Of a stretch of DNA of 32,598 bases, positions 7,613-16,082 are shown piece after piece. The stretch lies in contig JAJZWA010000042.1 of NCBI GenBank assembly GCA_021846965.1, positions 1-32,598 on the forward strand. The letters are read 5' to 3'. Both the position numbers and the translations under genes were made by a program. Every line of letters begins with the position of its first letter. The stretch's first letter is position 1. The stretch comes from Pseudomonadota bacterium. GTDB lineage: Bacteria; Pseudomonadota; Gammaproteobacteria; Burkholderiales; Burkholderiaceae_C. The notes under the pieces are model-generated. The model ran no database searches, was not told the origin of the DNA, and saw only the letters and a program-made list of their open reading frames with translations.

Positions 7613-8146
7613 TCAGACGGCCAGGAATCCGATGCGGCGCAGGCGCTGCCCGCCGGACTCCAGGCGGCGCAGGGCGTCGGCGATGGGCTCGCCGTCGGGC
7701 AGGCGCCAGTCCGGATGCAGCTCCGCCAGGGGCGCGAGCACGAAGGCGCGCTGGTCCATGCGTGGGTGCGGCAGGATGAGCTCGGGCGTGTGCATGCGCA
7801 GCTCTCCGAAGCACAGCAGGTCCAGGTCCAGGGTGCGCGGCGCGTTGCGCACGCCGCTGGGGCGCAGGCGTCCGTGGAGTTGCTCGATGCGTTGCAGCTG
7901 CAGCAGCAGTTCCAGGGGCTCGCAGTCGCACAGCAACTCGGCCACGGCATTGTGGAAATCCGGGCCCTCGGCGTCGACCGGGGCGCTGCTCCACAGGCCC
8001 GAGCAGCCCAGCAGTGCGCAACCCGGCCAGGCACCCAGCTCGCGCAGTGCCGACCGCAGCGTCGCTGCGGCGTCGCCCAGGTTGGCGCCCAGGCCGACCA
8101 GCGCATGGGTCGGGCCGACAGCCGCTCGCGCTGGCCCTGGGTTCAT
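7613..8146 (-). CDS. folK: 2-amino-4-hydroxy-6-hydroxymethyldihydropteridine pyrophosphokinase
   Basis: 177 residues. HPPK transfers pyrophosphate from ATP to 6-hydroxymethyl-7,8-dihydropterin in folate synthesis. HPPK signatures are present in order: LVGLGANLGDA near the N-terminus, FHNAVAEL, the metal/ATP segment APRTLDLDLLCF, and LPHPRMDQRAFVLAPLAEL. I chose ATG 8146. An in-frame TTG at 8182 overlaps the pcnB stop and would add only 12 unsupported residues. It lies 32 nt downstream of pcnB on the same strand, the order commonly seen in Burkholderiales, and is probably the last gene of the perM-hda-HAD-pcnB-folK run. Confidence 0.95.
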   Translation of the reverse strand: MNPGPARAAVGPTHALVGLGANLGDAAATLRSALRELGAWPGCALLGCSGLWSSAPVDAEGPDFHNAVAELLCDCEPLELLLQLQRIEQLHGRLRPSGVRNAPRTLDLDLLCFGELRMHTPELILPHPRMDQRAFVLAPLAELHPDWRLPDGEPIADALRRLESGGQRLRRIGFLAV

Positions 8147-8178
8147 GGTCGCCTGGGGTGTCGCGGGGCCTCGCGCCG

Positions 8179-9630
8179 TCAATCCCCCGGCGCGGGGTCG
8201 CCGCCCTGTTCCGGCATGGTCGTGTCGCCCGCGCCCTCGGTGCCGCCCGCGGAGGGCTTGCGCCGGCGGCGGCGCCGCTTCTTGGCGGCGGGCTCGGGAG
8301 TTCCGCGGGCCGCCTGCTCCAGCAGCTCGGCGCGCGTCGCCTCATCGGCGTCCTGGAAATCCTGCCACCACTGGGCCAGCTCGGGTGCCGCCTCGCCGGT
8401 GCGCGCGCGCAACAGGAGGAAGTCGAAGCCCGCGCGAAAACGCGGATGTTCCAGCGCGCCGTAGGCATAGCGCGAGCTGCGCCGCGCCAGCCGCGGCTGC
8501 AAGGCCCAGATCTCCCGCATGTCCACGCTGATGCGCCGCTGGATGGCCAGTCGTTCGGCCTGGGCCGCCAGCACCTCGTCGGCGGCCTGGTCCAGCGCGG
8601 CGATCAGCGGAACGCCTTCGACCTGCAACTGGGCCCAGCGCTGTCCCACCTGCGGCCACAGCAGGCAGGCGAACAGGAAGGCCGGGCTGGCCGTCTTGCC
8701 GCCGGCGATGCGGGCGTCGGTGTCGCCCAGCGCGGCCATCACGAAGGCCTCGCCGCGCGGCTGGCTCAGCGCCAGGTCGATCAGGGGCAGGAGACCCTTG
8801 TGCAGGCCCAGGCGCCGCAGGTTGTCCAGCGAGGCCAGCGCGTGGCCGGTCTGCAGCAACTTGATGGTCTCGTCGAACAGGCGCGCCGAGGGCACGTTGC
8901 GCAGCAGCTCGGCATGCGAGGCGATCGGATGCAGGGTTCCCGGCGCGATCTCGAAACCCAGCTTGGCCGCGAAGCGTGCCACGCGCAGCAGGCGCACCGG
9001 ATCCTCGCGGTAGCGCCGCGAGGGTTCGCCGATCATGCGCAGGGTGCGCGCCTTGAGGTCGCGCAGCCCGTGGTGGTAGTCGACCACCAGGTCCCGGGAG
9101 GGGTCGTAGTACAGGGCATTGACGGTGAAGTCGCGGCGCGCGGCGTCCTCGTCCTGGCTGCCCCAGACGTTGTCGCGCAACACGCGGCCGCTGGTGTCCA
9201 CCGCATGATGGCGTCCGGCCAGCTTGTGGCTGTCGCGCTCGTCGCCCTCGACCGCGGCGGAGTTGCTGTCCGGGCTGGCGCGGAAGGTCGACACCTCGAT
9301 GACCTCGCGCCCGAACAGCACGTGCACGATGCGGAATCGCCGCCCGATGAGCAGGGCGCGGCGGAACAGCGGCTTGACCTGTTCCGGCGTGGCGTTGGTG
9401 GCCACGTCGAAGTCCTTGGGCTTGAGCCCCAGCAGCATGTCGCGTACCGCGCCGCCCACGATGTAGGCCTCGAAGCCGGCCTGCTGCAGTGTGCGCACCA
9501 CGGTCAGCGCCGAGTTGGGCAGGCGCGAGGGGTCGATGCCCAGGCTGGCGCCCGGCGTCTCGACCCGCTTGCCCAGCGCGCCGGCGGGTTTCTTGGAGGA
9601 AAACAGGCGGTCGATGAGTTTTCGGATCAT
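8179..9630 (-). CDS. pcnB: Poly(A) polymerase I
   Basis: 483 residues. PcnB adds 3' poly(A) tails that promote RNA decay. The class II nucleotidyltransferase head carries GGAVRD (59-64) and the metal-binding DFDVAT (73-78). Further family blocks are EVSTFRAS, DAARRDFTVNALYYD and the RNA-binding YREDPVRLLRVARFAAKLGF. The C-terminus ends with a strongly basic run of about ten Lys/Arg (AAKKRRRRRRK), as in PcnB rather than CCA-adding enzymes. The ATG at 9630 overlaps the upstream HAD stop as ATGA, so translation is probably coupled. An in-frame start at 9783 would lie inside the HAD gene and is not supported. Confidence 0.95.
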   Translation of the reverse strand: MIRKLIDRLFSSKKPAGALGKRVETPGASLGIDPSRLPNSALTVVRTLQQAGFEAYIVGGAVRDMLLGLKPKDFDVATNATPEQVKPLFRRALLIGRRFRIVHVLFGREVIEVSTFRASPDSNSAAVEGDERDSHKLAGRHHAVDTSGRVLRDNVWGSQDEDAARRDFTVNALYYDPSRDLVVDYHHGLRDLKARTLRMIGEPSRRYREDPVRLLRVARFAAKLGFEIAPGTLHPIASHAELLRNVPSARLFDETIKLLQTGHALASLDNLRRLGLHKGLLPLIDLALSQPRGEAFVMAALGDTDARIAGGKTASPAFLFACLLWPQVGQRWAQLQVEGVPLIAALDQAADEVLAAQAERLAIQRRISVDMREIWALQPRLARRSSRYAYGALEHPRFRAGFDFLLLRARTGEAAPELAQWWQDFQDADEATRAELLEQAARGTPEPAAKKRRRRRRKPSAGGTEGAGDTTMPEQGGDPAPGD

Positions 9631-10304
9631 GGGAAAAGGGTCAGGACGGGCCAGCCGCGCTGCGCTGCCAGCTCGGCCAGCAGCGGGTCGGGGTGCACCG
9701 CGACGGGGTGGCTGACATGCTCGAGCAGCGGGCGGTCGTTGATCGAGTCCGAATAGAACCAGGAACGGGCCACGTCGGCCCATTGCAGCGACTGCTGGTG
9801 CAGCCAGTCGGTGGTGCGCTGCACCTTGCCTTCGCGGAACGACGGCACCCCCACCCAGCCGCCGGTGTAGCGGCCCAGCGCGTCACGCTCGGTCTGCACC
9901 GCGATCAGATGTTCCACGCCGAAGGCCCGGGCGATCGGAGCGGTGACGAAATCATTGGTCGCGGTGACGATGGCGCAAAGGTCGCCCTGCGCCTGGTGCC
10001 GGCGCACCAGCTCCAGCGCCTGCGGGCGCAGCTGCGGCAGCACCACCTCGGCCATGAACTGCGCATGGGCCCGCTCCAGCTCCAGCGGGGAGCGCCCGAC
10101 CAGCGGCGCCAGCGTGAAGCGCAGGTAGGCGGGCAGGTCCAGGGTGCCGGCGCGGTATTCGGCGTAGAAACGGTCGTTGGCCTTGCGGTGCTGCTCGCCC
10201 TCGACCCAGCCCAGGCGCACGCAGAATTCCCCCCAGGCATGGTCCGAGTCGAAGGGCAGGAGCGTGTTGTCGAGGTCGAACAGGGCCAGGTTGCGGTGCG
10301 GCAT
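9627..10304 (-). CDS. HAD-superfamily (SerB-like, subfamily IB) phosphatase
   Basis: 225 residues. Motif I FDLDNT puts the nucleophile at Asp10 and the acid/base at Asp12. Motif II is the VTATND segment, and motif IV is SDSINDRPLL with the acidic metal ligands. Subfamily IB includes phosphoserine phosphatase SerB and several phosphatases of unknown substrate; the cap sequence does not let me name a substrate. Members at this locus, between hda and pcnB, are widespread in Burkholderiales and are not the dedicated SerB. It lies 12 nt after hda and overlaps pcnB by 4 nt (ATGA). Confidence 0.85.
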   Translation of the reverse strand: MPHRNLALFDLDNTLLPFDSDHAWGEFCVRLGWVEGEQHRKANDRFYAEYRAGTLDLPAYLRFTLAPLVGRSPLELERAHAQFMAEVVLPQLRPQALELVRRHQAQGDLCAIVTATNDFVTAPIARAFGVEHLIAVQTERDALGRYTGGWVGVPSFREGKVQRTTDWLHQQSLQWADVARSWFYSDSINDRPLLEHVSHPVAVHPDPLLAELAAQRGWPVLTLFP

Positions 10305-10316
10305 TCGCGCGAGGAA

Positions 10317-11084
10317 TCAGGGTTGGGCCGCGCAAGGCTGCGGCAGGGCCCCGGAATCGGCGGCCGTCTCGTTCAGCATCGACTTGAGCAGCGGAATGCT
10401 GGCGGCACGGCCGTGGCGCAGCGCGAAGGCGTCGAGCCGGCGCAGCAGCTCCACCAGCGAGGCCATGTCCCGGGCGTGGTGATCGAGAATATAGCGGCTC
10501 AGCTCGTCGCGTAGTTGCAGGCCGTGCGCGGCGGCGATGCGCGCCAGCACGCGTTGCTTGGCCGCGTCGTCCAGCGGCTGCAGGCGCAGGCTCAGGCCCC
10601 AGGCCATGCGCGTGCGCAGGTCTTCGCGCAGCGCCAGCTCCGCGGGGGCGCGGTCGGCGGCGGCCAGGAAGCCGCAGGCGCTCTGGCGCGCCGCGTTGTA
10701 CAGGCCGAACAGCCAGTCCTGTTGCCAGGCGTTGCAATCCTGCACGTCGTCCACCGCCAGCAGCGCCTGGCGCCCGGCCTGGGCGATCTGCTCCAGCGAG
10801 GGCCAGTGCGAGGGCAGGCTGTGCGGCCCGAGCAGCCAGGCCGCATGGCCCTGCGCCTGCATGGCCGCGCAGGCCGCGCGCAGCAAGTGGGTCTTGCCGC
10901 TGGCCGCGCCACCCCACAGATACAGCGCCCGCACGGCACCGGCCTCCCCCGCGAGCAGGGCGCGCAGTGCCTGCAGGGCCATGGCGTTGGCGCCGGGCTC
11001 GAAGTTCTCCAGGGTCGGCTCGTCGCTCCACTGGAGTTCCAGCAGGAGTTGGCGCGCCGGGGATCGCGAGGCGGAAGGGCTCAC
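10317..11084 (-). CDS. hda: DnaA regulatory inactivator Hda
   Basis: 255 residues from GTG 11084. Hda is an AAA+ DnaA paralogue that, bound to the DNA-loaded beta clamp, triggers hydrolysis of DnaA-ATP after initiation. The protein has no DnaA domain IV. It shows Walker [10 protein letters not shown] (58-66) and Walker B LLAVDD. Near its N-terminus the segment RQLLLEL (11-17) fits the QLxLxL clamp-binding motif of Hda. GTG 11084 keeps that motif and starts 10 nt after the perM stop; a start at 11120 would overlap perM. Proteins of this locus in betaproteobacteria were also annotated as DnaA-related or chromosome replication initiator; the clamp motif favours Hda. Confidence 0.88.
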   Translation of the reverse strand: MSPSASRSPARQLLLELQWSDEPTLENFEPGANAMALQALRALLAGEAGAVRALYLWGGAASGKTHLLRAACAAMQAQGHAAWLLGPHSLPSHWPSLEQIAQAGRQALLAVDDVQDCNAWQQDWLFGLYNAARQSACGFLAAADRAPAELALREDLRTRMAWGLSLRLQPLDDAAKQRVLARIAAAHGLQLRDELSRYILDHHARDMASLVELLRRLDAFALRHGRAASIPLLKSMLNETAADSGALPQPCAAQP

Positions 11085-11094
11085 TGCGGGCGCT

Positions 11095-12156
11095 TCACGG
11101 CAGGTACAGGGGGCTGGCACGATACCAGTGCACCAGGTGCCGGGCCACCACCAGCATCAGCGCCCCCGCCGGCAAGGCGAGCAGCACGCCCACGAAACCG
11201 AACAGGTCGCCGAAGGCCAGCAGCAGGAAGATGACGAACAGCGGGTGCAGCCCGATGCGCCGACCCAGCAGGCGCGGCGTCAGGTACGAACTCTCCAGCA
11301 CCTGGCCGAGGCCGTAGACCACGGCCACCGCGCCCAGCGCGTACAGGCTCTGGAACTGCAGCGCCCCGGCAAGCAGCGCCAGCAGCAGGCCGATGCCGAA
11401 GCCGATGAAGGGCACGGCCACCGCCAGGCCCGTGAACACGCCGATGGGCACGGCCAGCTGGAACCCGGCCAGGCTCAGGCCCACGGCGTAGAACGCGGCC
11501 AGCAGCAGCATCACGGTGAGCTGGCCACGCAGGTAGCGCCCCAGCACCTCGTCGCATTCGGTGAGCAGCCCGGCCAGGCGCTCGCGATGGCGCGGCGGCA
11601 CCAGGCTGGTGGCGCGCTGCATGAGCTCGCGCCAGTCCAGCAGCAGGTACAGCGTGAGCACCGGCACCAGCACGGCATTGCCCAGCAGGCTCAGCAGGGT
11701 GCTGCCCCCGGTGCGCGCGGAACTCAGCACCTGCATGGCCCAGCGTTGCGGGTCCCCCGAGATGCTGCGGCTCAACGCGGCGCCCAGCGTGGCCAGGTCG
11801 AAATGGGTCTGCAGGCCCATGCGGGCAGCCACGGCGCCCAGCCACGTGGTCAGCTTGCCCAGCAGGCCCGGCACCTGGCGCTGCAGTTGCGGCAGCGTGG
11901 TGTCGAGCACCGACACGATCAGGCTGCCCAGCGCGACCAGCGCCACGGCCAGAAGCACGAGGGCGACGCTGGCGCCGAGCAGCCGGGGAATGTGCCAGCG
12001 CGCCATGCGTTCCACCGCCGGGTGCAGCGCGTAGGCCATGGTGAGGGCGAGCAGGAAAGGCATCAGCACCGCGCCGAGCAGCCAGCCGGCACCCAGCAGC
12101 GCGGCGAGCAGCAGCAGCCAGGTGATGCGGATCTGGAGGGGGCGGGAAATCTGCAC
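11095..12156 (-). CDS. PerM / AI-2E transporter-family membrane protein
   Basis: 353 residues, typical of the AI-2E exporter (UPF0118, PerM/YdiK) family. It has two N-terminal hydrophobic pairs (about 10-45 and 57-85), a soluble amphipathic middle domain (about 90-200) and four or so C-terminal segments including [20 protein letters not shown] and [20 protein letters not shown]. The conserved family pattern P-F-I-G is present. Substrates in most members are unknown; TqsA exports autoinducer-2 and others are cation antiporters, so the family name should not be read as quorum sensing. The start is GTG with no clear Shine-Dalgarno. It is the first gene of a leftward run with hda, and is divergent from purM. 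Confidence 0.88.
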   Translation of the reverse strand: MQISRPLQIRITWLLLLAALLGAGWLLGAVLMPFLLALTMAYALHPAVERMARWHIPRLLGASVALVLLAVALVALGSLIVSVLDTTLPQLQRQVPGLLGKLTTWLGAVAARMGLQTHFDLATLGAALSRSISGDPQRWAMQVLSSARTGGSTLLSLLGNAVLVPVLTLYLLLDWRELMQRATSLVPPRHRERLAGLLTECDEVLGRYLRGQLTVMLLLAAFYAVGLSLAGFQLAVPIGVFTGLAVAVPFIGFGIGLLLALLAGALQFQSLYALGAVAVVYGLGQVLESSYLTPRLLGRRIGLHPLFVIFLLLAFGDLFGFVGVLLALPAGALMLVVARHLVHWYRASPLYLP

Positions 12157-12244
12157 GGGGGATGGCGGAGGGGCGGACGGGGCGGGGCGATCTGGCGGTT
12201 CGACGCGTCGGCCGATCAGCGTGCCGGTGCTCCGACGCGCACCC

Positions 12245-12250
12245 TACAAT
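12245..12250 (+). promoter_or_regulatory. Candidate -10 box for purM
   Basis: TACAAT lies 62 nt before the purM ATG in the 156-nt gap between divergent perM and purM. A -35 match at the right distance is poor (GTGCCG/TGCCGG). No PurR-like palindrome is visible in the gap. Confidence 0.35.
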
Positions 12251-12312
12251 GCCAGGCTATTTTAGGCGCCGCGGCCCGCCGGGCCGGCGCGCGCGGCCAA
12301 GACCACCCCGCT

Positions 12313-13365
12313 ATGTCCTCCCAGAACGAATCCCCCCGCACCGGCCTGAGCTATCGCGACGCCGGGGTCGACATCGATGCCGGCGACGCGCTGGTCGATG
12401 CCATCAAGCCCCTTGCGGCGCGCACCATGCGCGACGGCGTGCTGGCGGGCATCGGCGGCTTCGGCGCGCTGTTCGAGGTGCCTCGGCGCTACCGCGAGCC
12501 GGTTCTGGTGTCCGGCACCGACGGCGTGGGCACCAAGCTGCGCCTGGCCTTCGCCTGGCAGCGCCACGACAGCGTGGGCATCGACCTCGTCGCCATGAGC
12601 GTCAACGACGTGCTGGTGCAGGGGGCCGAGCCGCTGTTCTTCCTCGACTACTTCGCCTGCGGCAAGCTGGAAGTGGGCGTGGCGGCGCGCGTGGTGGGGG
12701 GCATTGCCCGAGGCTGCGAGATCGCCGGCTGCGCGCTGATCGGGGGCGAGACGGCCGAGATGCCCGGCATGTACCCGGACGGCGAATACGACCTGGCAGG
12801 TTTCTGCGTGGGCGCGGCGGAGAAGTCGCGCCTGATCTCCGGCCGCGGCACGCGCGCCGGCGACGTGGTGCTGGGCCTGGCCTCCAGCGGCGTGCACTCC
12901 AACGGCTACTCCCTGGTGCGCAAGATCATCGAGCGCGCGGGCTCGCGCCTGCCCGAGCGCCTGGACGGCATGGATTTCCGCGATGCGGTGATGATGCCCA
13001 CGCGCATCTACTGCCGGCCGGTGCTGGGGCTGCTGGCCGACACCGAGGTGCGCGCGATGGCCCACATCACCGGCGGGGGCCTGCTGGAAAACATTCCCCG
13101 GGTGCTTCCCGAGGGGCTGCAGTGCGTGCTGGAGCCGGGCTCGTGGCGCCGCCCGGAGGTCTTCGACTGGTTGCAGCGCGAAGGCGGCATCGACGAACAC
13201 GAGATGCTGCGCACCTTCAACTGCGGCATCGGCTATGTGCTGGTGCTGGCGCCCGAACTCGCAGACGCCGCGCAGCAGGCATTGCAGGCGGCGGGCGAGA
13301 CCTGTTCGCGCATCGGTCACATCGCTGCGCGCCCCGAGGGCGAGGCCGCGGTGGTCGCCCGCTGA
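12313..13365 (+). CDS. purM: Phosphoribosylformylglycinamidine cyclo-ligase (AIR synthetase)
   Basis: 350 residues, normal length. PurM catalyses the ATP-dependent closure of FGAM to aminoimidazole ribonucleotide, step five of purine synthesis, in the cytoplasm. Diagnostic segments are [16 protein letters not shown] at the N-terminus, [12 protein letters not shown], the [21 protein letters not shown] block, [28 protein letters not shown] and [19 protein letters not shown] 12313 gives the standard start; open frame continues far upstream but is not PurM-like. An 11-bp tandem duplication (GCTGAAGCCGC twice, 13361-13382) spans the stop codon. Confidence 0.98.
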   Translation: MSSQNESPRTGLSYRDAGVDIDAGDALVDAIKPLAARTMRDGVLAGIGGFGALFEVPRRYREPVLVSGTDGVGTKLRLAFAWQRHDSVGIDLVAMSVNDVLVQGAEPLFFLDYFACGKLEVGVAARVVGGIARGCEIAGCALIGGETAEMPGMYPDGEYDLAGFCVGAAEKSRLISGRGTRAGDVVLGLASSGVHSNGYSLVRKIIERAGSRLPERLDGMDFRDAVMMPTRIYCRPVLGLLADTEVRAMAHITGGGLLENIPRVLPEGLQCVLEPGSWRRPEVFDWLQREGGIDEHEMLRTFNCGIGYVLVLAPELADAAQQALQAAGETCSRIGHIAARPEGEAAVVAR

Positions 13366-13398
13366 AGCCGCGCTGAAGCCGCGCGGGAGTCGCCGGGT

Positions 13399-13767
13399 TC
13401 AGGCCCTGGCGTGGGTGCGCTCGAAGCGCTGCTGGCAGGCGGCGCAGCGCGGCGCCGCGGGCTGCGCCAGCAGGCGCGCGGTGTCGATGGCCTCGCCGCA
13501 ATCGGCGCATTGCCCGTAATGGCCCTCGTGCAGGCGTTGCAGGGCGGCGTCGATGGCCTGGATCTCCCCGGCGTCGCGCAGGCTTTGCGCCAGGTCCACG
13601 GCCTCCATCTCGAAATCCACGCCGCGGTCGCTCTCGCCCCGGTGGCTGGGCAGGCTCAGCAGGCCCTCGTCGTCGCGGGTCTCGTGCCGCAGTTCCTCGA
13701 GCACGGCGGCGCGCCGGCCGCGGAGTTCCTGTTCGATGCGTTGCAGGTCCTGCGGGCTGAGGGGCAT
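13399..13767 (-). CDS. DksA/TraR-family zinc-finger protein
   Basis: 122 residues: an N-terminal helical coiled-coil region (about 5-80) and a C4 zinc finger with Cys87, Cys90, Cys108 and Cys111 (CX2C-X17-CX2C). DksA-type proteins insert the coiled coil into the RNA polymerase secondary channel and act with ppGpp. The protein is shorter than DksA (151 residues). Its coiled-coil tip reads GESDRG where DksA has DxxDxA, so the first Asp is missing (Gly44) and only Asp47 remains. It is therefore more likely an accessory DksA-like/TraR-like factor than the main DksA. It converges on purM and lies about 100 nt downstream of murJ. Confidence 0.88.
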   Translation of the reverse strand: MPLSPQDLQRIEQELRGRRAAVLEELRHETRDDEGLLSLPSHRGESDRGVDFEMEAVDLAQSLRDAGEIQAIDAALQRLHEGHYGQCADCGEAIDTARLLAQPAAPRCAACQQRFERTHARA

Positions 13768-13846
13768 GGCGGTCTCCGGCGACGGCGGGGGCCGTCCTGG
13801 ATCCGATTGTGGCCGTCCCTGCCTCCGCGGTCCTTGATCCGCGGCA

Positions 13847-13865
13847 AGCCGGCTTCTCACCGGCT
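13847..13865 (-). terminator. Stem-loop just after murJ
   Basis: AGCCGG / CCGGCT form a 6-bp stem with a 7-nt loop immediately past the murJ stop on the minus strand, without a T-run. A second inverted CCGCGG pair lies next to it (13825-13844). Termination is possible but weakly supported. Confidence 0.28.
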
Positions 13866-13867
13866 GC

Positions 13868-15415
13868 TCACTCGGCGTGACGGAAGTGCCCGGGTCGCAG
13901 GCCCAGCAGCGCCAGGCTGGCGAAATAGGCCAGCGCCGCCGCCGCCAGCAGCCCGAAGGCGGCTCCCAGGCGCAGCAGGTGGGCATGGGTGCCGGGCCAG
14001 TCCAGCCAGGGCAGGCGCGCCGCACCCCAGCCGAGCACGAGGGTCAGCGGAATCTGGGCCAGCAGCACGCGGGTGCCGAAGCCGGCCCAGCCCGGTTGCG
14101 CGCGGTAGCTGCCGCGGCGCCACAGACCCCGCAGCAGCAGGCTCGCATTGAGCAGAGCGCCGCAGGAAATGGCCAGCGCCAGGCCCGCGTGCTCCAGGCG
14201 GGGCACGAACACGATGTTGAGCAACTGGGTGCACACCAGCACGATCAGGGCCATCTTCACCGGGGTGCGGATGTCGCGGCGGGCGTAGAAGCCCGGCGCC
14301 AGGATCTTGACGCCGACCAGGCCGAGCAGCCCGACCCCGTAGCAGCGCAGGGCGCGCGTGGTCTGTTCCACGTCGGCCGCGTTGAAATGCCCGTACTGGA
14401 ACAGGATGGCCACCAGCGGCGTGGCGAACACGCCCAGCGCGATGGCCGCCGGCAGCGCCAGCAGCAGCGCGAGTCGCAAGCCCCAGTCCAGCAGCGAGCT
14501 GTAGCGCAGGGTATCGCTGGCCGCGTGGGCCCGCGACAGGCTGGGCAGCAGCACCGAGCCCAGCGCCACCCCCAACAGGGCCGTGGGGAATTCCATCAGG
14601 CGATCGGCATAGGCCAGCCAGGACACGCTGCCGGGACGCAGGTGCGAGGCGATCTGGGTGTTGATGACCAGCGAGACCTGCGCCACCGAGACCGACAGGC
14701 TGGCCGGCAGCATCTGCTGGACCACGCGGCGCACCCCGGGCGAACGCCAGGCCGCCAGGAAGTTCAGGTGCAGGCGCGGCAGGATGGCATAGCGCCGCAA
14801 CGCCGGCACCTGAACCGCCAGTTGCACGATGCCCCCCGCCATCACCCCCAGCGCCAGTGCGTACACCGGCGGGTGCATGACGCCGTGCAGCAGCACCGCC
14901 GCGGCGATCACGCTCAGGTTCAGCAGCGCCGGGGTCAGCGACGAGACCGTGAAGTGTTTCCAGGTATTGAGAATGCCCGCCGACAGCGCCACCAGGGAAA
15001 TGATGCCGGCGTAGGGGAACATCAGCCGGGTCATCCAGGCGGCGGCGTCGAAGGCGGCCGGGTGCAGGCCGGATGCCGTGAGCAGCACCATCAGCGGCGC
15101 GGCGATCATTCCCACCACGCTGACCCCCGCGAGGATCCAGGCCAGCGCCGTGGAGACGTCGTCGATCAGGCGCCGGTTGTCCTCCGCGCTGTCGTTCTCG
15201 CGCGACGCCGCGAGGATGGGGATGAAAGCCTGCGAGAATGCGCCTTCGGCGAACAGGCGCCGCAGCAGGTTGGGCAGGCGGAAGGCGACGTTGAACGCGT
15301 CGGTCCAGGCCGTGGCGCCGAAGTAGCGCGCGATCAGCACCTCGCGCGCCAGGCCCGTGATGCGCGACACCAGGGTCATCAGCGAGACGGTGTAGGCGGC
15401 GCGCAGCAGGTTCAC
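13868..15415 (-). CDS. murJ: Lipid II flippase MurJ (MviN)
   Basis: 515 residues. MurJ is the inner-membrane MOP-superfamily flippase that moves lipid II outward for peptidoglycan synthesis. The N-terminus MNLLRAAYTVSLMTLVSRIT aligns with the conserved MNLL... start of MurJ. The segments TDAFNVAFRLPNLLRRLFAEGAF and the loop SVSWLAYADRLMEFPTALLGVALG are diagnostic. Hydrophobic segments run throughout, consistent with 14 membrane helices. The start codon is GTG. A TATAAT box ends only 8 nt before it, so the transcript may be nearly leaderless. It is divergent from rpsT, the standard Burkholderiales arrangement. Confidence 0.97.
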   Translation of the reverse strand: MNLLRAAYTVSLMTLVSRITGLAREVLIARYFGATAWTDAFNVAFRLPNLLRRLFAEGAFSQAFIPILAASRENDSAEDNRRLIDDVSTALAWILAGVSVVGMIAAPLMVLLTASGLHPAAFDAAAWMTRLMFPYAGIISLVALSAGILNTWKHFTVSSLTPALLNLSVIAAAVLLHGVMHPPVYALALGVMAGGIVQLAVQVPALRRYAILPRLHLNFLAAWRSPGVRRVVQQMLPASLSVSVAQVSLVINTQIASHLRPGSVSWLAYADRLMEFPTALLGVALGSVLLPSLSRAHAASDTLRYSSLLDWGLRLALLLALPAAIALGVFATPLVAILFQYGHFNAADVEQTTRALRCYGVGLLGLVGVKILAPGFYARRDIRTPVKMALIVLVCTQLLNIVFVPRLEHAGLALAISCGALLNASLLLRGLWRRGSYRAQPGWAGFGTRVLLAQIPLTLVLGWGAARLPWLDWPGTHAHLLRLGAAFGLLAAAALAYFASLALLGLRPGHFRHAE

Positions 15416-15423
15416 GGGGACGG

Positions 15424-15429
15424 ATTATA
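15424..15429 (-). promoter_or_regulatory. -10 box immediately upstream of murJ
   Basis: A perfect TATAAT is read on the minus strand, with only the 8 nt CCGTCCCC between it and the murJ GTG at 15415-15413. A start 6-8 nt downstream of the box would place +1 at or within 2 nt of the start codon. The -35 region (GAGAAT) is weak. Confidence 0.5.
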
Positions 15430-15472
15430 GGGGTGGAAGAGGCCGGATTCTCCCATCTGGAGCTCGGCGACC

Positions 15473-15501
15473 TTGGCGCAATGGGCCTTTGTCGCTATAC
15501 T
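15473..15501 (+). promoter_or_regulatory. Sigma-70 promoter of rpsT
   Basis: TTGGCG (15473-15478), a spacer of exactly 17 nt and TATACT (15496-15501) form a strong housekeeping promoter. The start near 15508 gives a leader of about 31 nt, with GAGGT at 15526-15530 placed 8 nt before the rpsT ATG. Confidence 0.82.
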
Positions 15502-15538
15502 CGACACTTTTCCCAGAATTTTTTCGAGGTCAATTTCC

Positions 15539-15835
15539 ATGGCGACATCCGCGCAAGCGAAAAAGAAGAGCGCCCGCACGCCCTCCGGGCGCAAGCGCGC
15601 GCGTCAGGACATCAAGCTCAATGCCGCGAACTCGGCGATGCGTTCGCGCTTTCGCACCGCGGTGAAGTCGGTGCGCAAGGCCATCGCCGCCGGCGACAAG
15701 GAGCGTGCCGCGGAAGCCTTCAAGGCAGCCGTGCCGGTGCTGGACTCCATCGCCCGCAAGGGCCTGTTCCACCCCAACAAGGCCGCTCGCGACAAGAGCC
15801 GCCTGAACGCCGCGCTGAAGGCGATGGGGGCCTGA
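15539..15835 (+). CDS. rpsT: 30S ribosomal protein S20
   Basis: 98 residues; S20 is usually 86-90, so there is a modest extension. S20 is an early 16S-binding primary protein of the 30S body. The Lys/Arg-rich helical sequence is characteristic: [40 protein letters not shown], then [22 protein letters not shown] 15539 is placed by GAGGT at 8 nt and by the short promoter-to-start distance; an upstream in-frame start would overlap the promoter. It is monocistronic, with a strong terminator at 15890-15926. Confidence 0.98.
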   Translation: MATSAQAKKKSARTPSGRKRARQDIKLNAANSAMRSRFRTAVKSVRKAIAAGDKERAAEAFKAAVPVLDSIARKGLFHPNKAARDKSRLNAALKAMGA

Positions 15836-15889
15836 GTCGGCCCGCATCGCCGCAGGGCCCCGCGGTGCGCGGGGTTCGAGCGGCACGCT

Positions 15890-15926
15890 GCAGCAACAAG
15901 CCCGCCTCGAGCGGGCTTTTTGCTGC
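15890..15926 (+). terminator. Rho-independent terminator of rpsT
   Basis: AGCCCGC-CTCGA-GCGGGCT is a 7-bp stem followed directly by TTTTT. Flanking bases extend the pairing: GCAGCAA before the stem pairs with TTGCTGC after it, separated by small internal loops. The structure is nearly symmetric and could also act on the opposite strand. Confidence 0.88.
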
Positions 15927-16082
15927 GCGTCGCGCATTGCATTGCGGAAGGCTTCACAAAGTTCTTTCCAGCAAGCATCATGGCGGGTATGTGCGCAAAA
16001 GCGGCAACTTTGCCCACATCCATGACAATTCGTGCCACGGCGCGATCCGGCCACGGCACGCCCACAGCGCGTGAGAGGGGAC

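Noticed and set aside
11115..11133. TGGCAC...TGCA resembling a sigma-54 promoter
   Set aside because: The second element is out of register with the -24/-12 spacing, and it lies inside the perM coding region.
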